Position numbers and translations under genes: made by a program. The notes under the pieces were generated by a model, which made no database searches, was not told where the DNA came from, and worked only from the letters and a program-made list of their open reading frames with translations. This document shows positions 1 to 3,750 of a DNA stretch of 5,730 nt, in pieces (position 1 is the first letter of the stretch; each line of letters begins with the position of its first letter). Origin of the DNA: Desulfoprunum sp. (lineage in GTDB: Bacteria > Desulfobacterota > Desulfobulbia > Desulfobulbales > Desulfocapsaceae); contig JAUYSF010000231.1 in NCBI GenBank assembly GCA_030696435.1, forward strand, positions 1-5,730. Direction: 5' to 3'.

Positions 1-362
1 TTTTTGTCGCGGATGAGCGCCAGGAAGAGATGTTCCAGGCTGACATAATCATCCTGCATCTGGCTGGCGATCGAGAAGGAGGCATCGAGGATTCTGCGCA
101 ATTCCTGGGAGGCGTATACCTGCCCGGCGCCACTTCCTGAAACTTTGGGGAGCTGTTCGGTGAGAGTATTGGCTGCCATGAGAACAAGGGATGGATCTAC
201 TCCCATTTTCTGCAGAACGGGTACAACAGAACCGTTCGGTTGCAGGAGAATGGCCTTGATGAGATGGGCAGGATGCATCTCCTGATTGGAGTTGTCTTGG
301 GCCAACTGCTGGGCTGCCTGAATTGCTTCCTGAGATTTCAAAGTAAACTTGTCAAACTGCAT
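1..362 (-). CDS. clpB: ATP-dependent chaperone ClpB, N-terminal part (runs off the left edge)
   Basis: ClpB is the cytoplasmic Hsp100 disaggregase that pulls polypeptides out of aggregates together with DnaK/DnaJ/GrpE. Only the first 120 codons are here; the two AAA+ modules lie beyond the window. The protein begins MQFDKFTLKSQEAIQAAQ and shows both Clp_N repeats. The first has HPAHLIKAILL at about residues 31-41; the second has the YASQELRRIL helix at about 85-94 and DDYVSLEHLFLAL at about 104-116. These are typical of ClpB rather than ClpA or ClpC. The start ATG (362-360) follows a strong GGAGGG Shine-Dalgarno (372-367) at a 4-base spacing. The gene has its own upstream region, separated from the neighbouring selenoprotein gene on the same strand by a terminator, so it is probably transcribed independently. 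No CIRCE element was seen, and no convincing sigma-32 promoter. Family assignment is very secure. Confidence 0.97.
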   Translation of the reverse strand, partial: MQFDKFTLKSQEAIQAAQQLAQDNSNQEMHPAHLIKAILLQPNGSVVPVLQKMGVDPSLVLMAANTLTEQLPKVSGSGAGQVYASQELRRILDASFSIASQMQDDYVSLEHLFLALIRDK

Positions 363-405
363 TTTTCCCTCCACTGGCCGAAATCAAAGGTCTGTAAATC
401 GTTTT

Positions 406-434
406 CTGCTCAGAAACATTGAGCAGGTATGATA
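406..434 (-). promoter_or_regulatory. Dyad overlapping a probable clpB start-site region
   Basis: CTGCTCA (406-412) and TGAGCAG (420-426) form a perfect 7-bp inverted repeat with a 7-base centre. On the minus strand a TATCAT hexamer (434-429, 5 of 6 to the sigma-70 -10 box) abuts it, so the dyad would sit about over the transcription start. No good -35 lies 16-18 bases upstream of TATCAT. An alternative promoter is the perfect TTGACA at 473-468, with a poor -10 (TAGTTT) 17 bases on. The dyad could be an operator or a hairpin in the 5' leader. It does not match CIRCE or the LexA box. The repeat is seen directly; its function is inferred. Confidence 0.4.
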
Positions 435-512
435 CGCCTAGGACAAACTAAGAATGGATGGATGCGGTGTCAAGAAATCGACAGGACGGTGAGAGGGGCG
501 GAAATCAAACAA

Positions 513-544
513 AAAAGCGGATCTCATTTAAGGGATCCGCTTTT
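513..544 (-). terminator. Rho-independent terminator of the selenoprotein gene
   Basis: AAAAGCGGATC (513-523) and GATCCGCTTTT (534-544) form a perfect 11-bp stem around a 10-base loop. On the minus strand the hairpin ends in a run of six T (516-511), so it fits a terminator about 80 bases past the stop of the selenoprotein gene. It also insulates clpB, which lies downstream on the same strand. It could work in both directions, but no plus-strand gene precedes it. Confidence 0.85.
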
Positions 545-624
545 ATCTGCGCATAGAGGCGATTGACTCAAGCCAGCAGGCAGCATCAACAATAGTCAAA
601 AACCAGAGTGTGTTTGCTTCCTCT

Positions 625-966
625 TCAACCGCAACTGCCGGTGCTGCATGAGCCGGAACTGCAACCACCGCCACCACCGATAGGATTGGTAGCGGTTATT
701 CCGAAACCGGATCGTGGCCCGGCATCGATAAAATCAACTTTGATGGAACCACAGGTGCGAAGCAAACCTTCTTCCACCAGGAATTTGAGTGAATCGTTTT
801 CATATACCTTGTCATTTGTCTTCGGCTCGTCCAGAGCCAATCCCAAAGAGGGACCAGCTCAGCCACCCTGCATGAGGGCCACACGGAGAGCAGAATCAAT
901 ATTATTCTGCTCCATGTATTCTTTGAGCTTTTCTACAGCGAGTGTTGTTACATTGAATTCAGACAT
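625..966 (-). CDS. HesB/IscA-like selenoprotein (in-frame UGA read as selenocysteine 36)
   Basis: Small A-type Fe-S carrier-like protein of the HesB/IscA (Fe-S biogenesis) fold, 113 residues. It starts MSEFNVTTLAVEKLKEYMEQ after a strong AAGGAGG Shine-Dalgarno (980-974). Codon 36 is TGA (861-859) in the context LMQGG-U-AGPSLGLALDEP. This is exactly where IscA proteins carry their first conserved cysteine, and the sequence after it is fully family-like to residue 113. A SECIS-type hairpin follows at the right distance. The true stop is also TGA (627-625), so one mRNA uses UGA both ways. A HesB-related selenoprotein family of this kind is established (TIGR01911). In place of the usual C-terminal CGC pair, the tail is Gly/Ser-rich with Cys102, Cys107 and Cys112 (C-x4-C-x4-C); Cys72 is also present. 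These residues may bind iron or an Fe-S cluster, or act in redox chemistry; the exact role of the selenium form is not known to me. A pseudogene is unlikely given the intact C-terminus. Confidence 0.93.
822..840 (-). promoter_or_regulatory. Bacterial SECIS element for Sec36
   Basis: On the minus-strand mRNA, UUGGCUC (840-834) pairs with GAGCCGA (828-822) in a 7-bp stem with one U-G pair. The apical loop is UGGAC (833-829). The loop starts 25 bases after the UGA (861-859), within the usual bacterial range of roughly 16-37, and it has a G at its second position, as the bacterial SECIS rule asks. It lies inside the coding sequence, as expected where SelB must bind just behind the stalled ribosome. 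selA, selB, selC and selD are not in the window. Confidence 0.82.
834..860 (-). other. Alternative 11-bp hairpin overlapping UGA and SECIS
   Basis: On the minus-strand mRNA, GAGCUGGUCCC (860-850, starting inside the UGA) pairs without a break with GGGAUUGGCUC (844-834) around the loop UCUUU. Three of the 11 pairs are G-U type. The 3' arm uses the same bases as the 5' arm of the SECIS, so the two folds exclude each other. A ribosome reaching the UGA would melt this helix and free the SECIS strand. The pairing is seen directly; any regulatory meaning is inferred, and it may simply reflect coding constraints. Confidence 0.5.
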
Positions 967-1009
967 TTAGGGGCCTCCTTATATATGGCTTAAAAGATTG
1001 TCTGTTGTT

Positions 1010-1025
1010 TCAAAACTGATTTTGA
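1010..1025 (-). promoter_or_regulatory. Dyad upstream of the selenoprotein gene
   Basis: TCAAAA and TTTTGA form a perfect 6-bp inverted repeat with a 4-base centre, about 45-60 bases upstream of the selenoprotein start. It overlaps a TTGAAA hexamer (1013-1008, minus strand) that could be a -35 box, although no good -10 follows at 16-18 bases. It may be an operator; the evidence is position and symmetry only. Confidence 0.25.
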
Positions 1026-1248
1026 GAATTACTGCCAGTACTGAATCAGAAAATAAGATGTGCAGGAAAAGAAGTCAATTGATCGATCTCTTAATTTTTC
1101 TTATCGATCTTTTTTCACCGATAAATGATTTTACGAAGTTGAGCAAGGAAAAGCAACTCAGAGGTAATGTTTTTTCTTGCTTCACGGAAAGTCGTAGTGA
1201 TAAAGTTTTAATTATTACAAAGAGAAATCATCAAACCTTGTCTTTTCT

Positions 1249-1276
1249 TGGACTATTTGGGCGAAAGGCAGACAAT
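1249..1276 (+). promoter_or_regulatory. pfkA: Possible sigma-70 promoter of the pfk unit
   Basis: TTGGAC (1249-1254) and GACAAT (1271-1276) are separated by 16 bases. The -10 matches 4 of 6 consensus positions and the -35 only 3, so this is a weak candidate. It would place the start about 60 bases before the pfk ATG. No better pair was found in the divergent region. Confidence 0.25.
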
Positions 1277-1344
1277 GCGATATCGGCATGAGAGGGGGTT
1301 CCACTGTCGGCGACCCTCGTTTCATGACAACCTGGAGAAACATA

Positions 1345-2454
1345 ATGAAGAAGATCGTAATTTCAACTGGTGGGGGAGATGCTCCCGGCCTGAATGCAGT
1401 GATCTACGCAGTGGTACATTCCTGTTATCGTCGGGGCTGGGAGGTGTATGGTAGCCGGAGTGGCTATGGTGGCTTGCTGAATATCGACGAGATGGTCCGG
1501 CTGACCCTGAAGGATGTTGAGGGGATTTATGCAACCGGAGGGACTATTCTGGGTTCGACGAATAAGGGAAACCCTTTTTCAAAGCCGGTTGAAAATCTGG
1601 CAGGGGAAATTCAGATTGTTGATATATCTGATAAAATACTTCGTAATTTTAATAGGATGAAGTTTGATTGCCATATAGCGATAGGAGGAGACGGGAGCCT
1701 TGATATCGCCCACCGATTCGCCCAAAAGGGGATGCCGGTTATCGGTGTTCCGAAGACCATTGACAATGATCTCCAGGCGACCAGCAGGACCTTTGGTTTT
1801 GATACGGCGGTTTCAACTGCAACCGAGGCTCTTGATAAATTGCATTCCACGGCTAAGTCACATGATAGGGTGATGGTGGTTGAGGTCATGGGCCGGGATT
1901 CCGGTTGGATCGCACTGTATTCAGGTATTTCCGGGGGCGCGGATGTGATTCTTCTACCGGAGATACCTTTTGATATGGAGCAGGTTTGTGAAAAAATCGC
2001 CGATAACGAACTGCACGACAAGCATTACTCGATTGTCGTCGTTGCAGAAGGTGCGGTGACCGCCGACGGTAGGTCCTTCAACAAGGGCGCAGGGGAAATG
2101 GGCAGGGAGGAAATGGTCCTCGGTGGGGCCGGCGAATGGGTGGCCAGTGAAATACGTAAGCGAACGGACAAGGATACCCGCTCGCTGGTCCTTGGTCACC
2201 TGCAACGAGGAGGGAGCCCAACAACCTTTGATCGCTTACTGGCTTTACGATTCGGAGCAGCGGCAGTACGCCTGATCCAGGAGAAAACCTTCGATCACAT
2301 GGTGGCTCTGAGTGGTTCTGGGATGATTGCCGTACCGATAGCCGAGGCGATCAAGGCCAGGAAAAAGGTCAGTCTGGATGATGACAAGGTATTGACGGCA
2401 AGGGAAATCGGTATTTGCCTGGGCGATAGTCTTGGCGAATTGAATATTTCATAA
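1345..2454 (+). CDS. pfkA: 6-phosphofructokinase, 'mixed' Gly/Lys type
   Basis: Phosphorylates fructose 6-phosphate to fructose 1,6-bisphosphate in the cytoplasm (upper glycolysis; reversible if pyrophosphate-dependent). 369 residues from the ATG at 1345, chosen because GGAG (1334-1337) lies 7 bases upstream and the family N-terminus MKKIVISTGGGDAPGLNA begins there. The frame is open to an ATG at 1288, but those 19 residues are not family-like. Motifs: GGGDAPG 9-15, GGDGS 114-118, PKTIDND 136-142 with catalytic Asp140, MGRDSGW 182-188, LPE 204-206 and GHLQRGGSP 284-292. Gly117 (E. coli Gly104) is the ATP-type residue, while Lys137 (E. coli Gly124) is the PPi-type residue. In this mixed group (TIGR02483) most characterised members use PPi, but a Streptomyces coelicolor Gly/Lys enzyme uses ATP. 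I therefore favour ATP, with moderate confidence. It is first in a probable two-gene operon. Confidence 0.95.
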   Translation: MKKIVISTGGGDAPGLNAVIYAVVHSCYRRGWEVYGSRSGYGGLLNIDEMVRLTLKDVEGIYATGGTILGSTNKGNPFSKPVENLAGEIQIVDISDKILRNFNRMKFDCHIAIGGDGSLDIAHRFAQKGMPVIGVPKTIDNDLQATSRTFGFDTAVSTATEALDKLHSTAKSHDRVMVVEVMGRDSGWIALYSGISGGADVILLPEIPFDMEQVCEKIADNELHDKHYSIVVVAEGAVTADGRSFNKGAGEMGREEMVLGGAGEWVASEIRKRTDKDTRSLVLGHLQRGGSPTTFDRLLALRFGAAAVRLIQEKTFDHMVALSGSGMIAVPIAEAIKARKKVSLDDDKVLTAREIGICLGDSLGELNIS

Positions 2455-2467
2455 GTAAGGGAGATCG

Positions 2468-3142
2468 TTGATTTTGGCTGAAAAAAAGGCATTTGAGGAG
2501 GTGTATGCCCTGTTGTTTGCTCATTTTGGGCCTCAGGACTGGTGGCCTGGTGAAACCGCAATCGAGATAGTTGTAGGAGCGGTCCTTACTCAGAATACCA
2601 ATTGGACGAATGTCACCAAGGCTATAGCTAATCTGCAGAATGCCGGTGTTCTGTCGTATTCGGCACTCCTTGAGCTTTCCATGGAAGAGTTGGCGTCCTA
2701 TATCAGGCCTTCCGGCTATTATAATATTAAGTCAAAAAGACTAAAAAATCTTCTGATGATGATTCGGGATCGCTATAAAGGGGACCTTGAAAGATTACTC
2801 GGGGATGAAACTCAAACTGCGCGGGAAAATCTTCTCTCTGTGCAGGGGATTGGGCCTGAGACCGCTGATTCCATCTTGCTCTACGCCGGAGACCACCCGG
2901 TCTTTGTGGTGGACGCCTATACCCATCGAATTTTCTCGCGGCATGGTCTGATTGCCGAAGAAAGCGATTACGATGCTATTCAGGAGGAATTCACAAGTCG
3001 GTTGCCGATGCAGAGCGCTTTGTATAATGAATACCATGCCCTTTTGGTTATGCTCGGCAAAAATTTCTGCAAGAAAACAAAACCCCTGTGTGGGCAATGT
3101 CCTCTCAGGGGGTTTAATGGAATGGATGGACCTGGCTTCTAG
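2468..3142 (+). CDS. Endonuclease III-superfamily DNA glycosylase (MagIII-like), lyase lysine and fourth cluster Cys missing
   Basis: HhH-GPD base-excision-repair glycosylase of 224 residues, close to EndoIII length. TAIEIVVGAVLTQNTNW (30-46) is the conserved N-terminal helix region. LSVQGIGPETADSILLYA (123-140) is the helix-hairpin-helix. FVVDAYTHRI (146-155) carries the catalytic aspartate, Asp149. The position of EndoIII Lys120 is Glu131, as in MagIII-type 3-methyladenine glycosylases, so a monofunctional alkylbase glycosylase is more likely than an AP lyase. The C-terminus keeps C-x6-C-x2-C (201, 208, 211), but position 217, where the fourth [4Fe-4S] ligand should be, is Asn. A one-base shift in any direction does not restore it. 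The start is uncertain: TTG 2468 lies 4 bases after AAGGGAG (2457-2463), while TTG 2474 is spaced 10. The gene begins 13 bases after pfk, so the two are probably co-transcribed. The actual substrate is unknown. Confidence 0.9.
   Translation: MILAEKKAFEEVYALLFAHFGPQDWWPGETAIEIVVGAVLTQNTNWTNVTKAIANLQNAGVLSYSALLELSMEELASYIRPSGYYNIKSKRLKNLLMMIRDRYKGDLERLLGDETQTARENLLSVQGIGPETADSILLYAGDHPVFVVDAYTHRIFSRHGLIAEESDYDAIQEEFTSRLPMQSALYNEYHALLVMLGKNFCKKTKPLCGQCPLRGFNGMDGPGF
3071..3115 (-). terminator. Terminator of the FlgC-like gene, embedded in the glycosylase coding sequence
   Basis: On the minus strand AAACC(C)CCCTG (3115-3106, one bulged base) pairs with CAGGGGTTT (3088-3080), and the transcript continues TTTTGTTTTCTT (3082-3071). 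This is a GC-rich stem plus U tract, 25 bases beyond the FlgC-like stop. On the plus strand the same hairpin is followed by only TTT, so it should act mainly on the minus strand. The loop is long (17 bases) but can form a small inner stem (3092-3094 with 3101-3103). Confidence 0.65.
3139..3142. other. Shared CTAG double stop of two convergent genes
   Basis: The palindrome CTAG supplies TAG to the glycosylase gene (3140-3142, plus) and TAG to the FlgC-like gene (3141-3139, minus). The two genes thus meet tail to tail with a 4-base overlap and no spacer. Confidence 0.95.
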
Positions 3143-3492
3143 GCCTTTATTTGCAGGAGACTGCCGAGCATTTCATCTTCGGCCTGAATCGTCTTAAGAT
3201 TTGCCTTGTAGTAGGTACTGTTCAGGTTCATTTCAGGGAGTTCATTCCCTAAGTCAACATTGGACAGCTCAACCGGCTCGACACCCGATTCTCCCTCCCG
3301 GTATACTGTTGGCCCAGGAGTGCTGCTTTGTTCTACCTGGGCCCGAACCCCTTGTGGGGCTGCGGTTGCCAGAGTTGCCCTCGTCTTTTTGTAACCGTCC
3401 GTGTTGGCATTGGCTATATTATTGGCATTGGACTGCAATTTTGTGCCGAATGCCTGAAGGGCTGAAAGTGTCGAGGAGGATGCTGAGATCAT
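3139..3492 (-). CDS. Orphan FlgC-like flagellar basal-body rod protein
   Basis: 117-residue protein of the flagellar rod/hook family, shorter than typical FlgC (about 135-150). The N-terminal rod motif LSALQAFGTKLQSNANNIAN (9-28) continues ANTDGYK (29-35), the family's ANxxTxGYK-type signature. The C-terminal half, VELSNVDLGNELPEMNLNS (74-92) followed by YYKANLKTIQAEDEMLGSLL (94-113), matches the conserved C-terminal domain shared by FlgC, FlgG and FlgE. It should be exported by the flagellar type III system and polymerise in the rod, or act as a paralogue. No other flagellar gene is in the window. The ATG at 3492 has a modest GGTG ribosome site. A sigma-54-type promoter lies upstream. Its stop overlaps the stop of the convergent glycosylase gene. 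Confidence 0.9.
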   Translation of the reverse strand: MISASSSTLSALQAFGTKLQSNANNIANANTDGYKKTRATLATAAPQGVRAQVEQSSTPGPTVYREGESGVEPVELSNVDLGNELPEMNLNSTYYKANLKTIQAEDEMLGSLLQIKA

Positions 3493-3545
3493 TTTGTCAC
3501 CGCTAAATACAAAATTTTAACTGCAGGAGATGCTGGTTAAGATAG

Positions 3546-3561
3546 TGCAATATATGTTCCT
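3546..3561 (-). promoter_or_regulatory. Sigma-54 promoter of the FlgC-like gene
   Basis: Minus-strand AGGAACATATATTGCA matches the sigma-54 consensus TGGCACG-N4-TTGCW. GG (3560-3559) and GC (3548-3547) are separated by exactly 10 bases, and TTGCA is perfect. The start would fall near 3535, leaving a leader of about 43 bases before the ATG. Sigma-54 control of rod and hook genes is common in Desulfobacterota and gamma-proteobacteria. A sigma-70 alternative, TTGACA (3602-3597) with TAAAAC 18 bases on, lies further upstream and is possible. Confidence 0.65.
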
Positions 3562-3609
3562 ACTATTCAATAGTTTTAAGTCTCTTGATACTATTGTGTC
3601 AATCGTAAA

Positions 3610-3644
3610 TTGCATTGTAAATGCAACATATTACGTAGCGTAAT
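3610..3644. repeat. Two adjacent perfect dyads, probable activator (UAS) sites
   Basis: TTGCATT-GTA-AATGCAA (3610-3626) and ATTACG-TAG-CGTAAT (3630-3644) are both perfect inverted repeats with 3-base centres, 19 bases centre to centre. Counted from the predicted sigma-54 start near 3535, their centres lie at about -83 and -102, the usual zone for enhancer-binding-protein sites. The half-sites differ, so they may bind different proteins. CGTAA-TTG-like strings (3604-3612 and 3639-3646) recur in the same orientation. Confidence 0.5.
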
Positions 3645-3750
3645 TGGTGTGTCCCTGCGGTCCAGGAAGAGGAATGCAGGGAGGTGAATTTCAAGGTGGT
3701 AACTCTGATTACGCTCTGGTTGGCAAACGAGGGGCAGGGTGTGCGTGATT

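Larger units (their letters stand above)
981..1330. other. AT-rich divergent intergenic region between the selenoprotein gene and pfk
   Basis: No convincing gene is seen. The long open frame on the plus strand here (998-1291) is low-complexity and matches no family. Short symmetric elements include TCAAAA-CTGA-TTTTGA (1010-1025), TCAATTGA (1075-1082), TTATCG-N12-CGATAA (1101-1124) and the imperfect GTGATAA-N8-TTATTAC (1197-1218). The octamer ATCGATCT occurs at 1082-1089 and again at 1103-1110, 21 bases apart (two helical turns). The region must hold promoters for both divergent units. The individual elements are too short to assign to a regulator. Confidence 0.45.

Noticed and set aside
406..426. 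CIRCE or LexA operator upstream of clpB
   Set aside because: CIRCE needs TTAGCACTC-N9-GAGTGCTAA and the LexA box needs CTGT-N8-ACAG; neither fits.
859..861. Pseudogene with a nonsense mutation
   Set aside because: The reading frame stays family-like for 77 residues after the TGA, the TGA falls at the known Sec position, and a SECIS hairpin follows.
608..970. Plus-strand open frame of 120 codons
   Set aside because: It is the antisense of the selenoprotein gene, Pro-rich at its start because it mirrors the Gly-rich tail, and has no ribosome site or family match.
1117..1124. ACCGATAA resembling a sigma-28 (FliA) -10 box
   Set aside because: No TAAAGTTT-like -35 lies 11 bases upstream, and the downstream gene is not a flagellar gene.
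998..1291. Plus-strand open frame of 97 codons before pfk
   Set aside because: AT-rich intergenic sequence, no recognisable domain, and no good Shine-Dalgarno.
3652..3682. TCCCTGC-N17-GCAGGGA inverted repeat as terminator of the SARP gene
   Set aside because: The stem is only 7 bp with a long loop, and no U tract follows on the minus strand.
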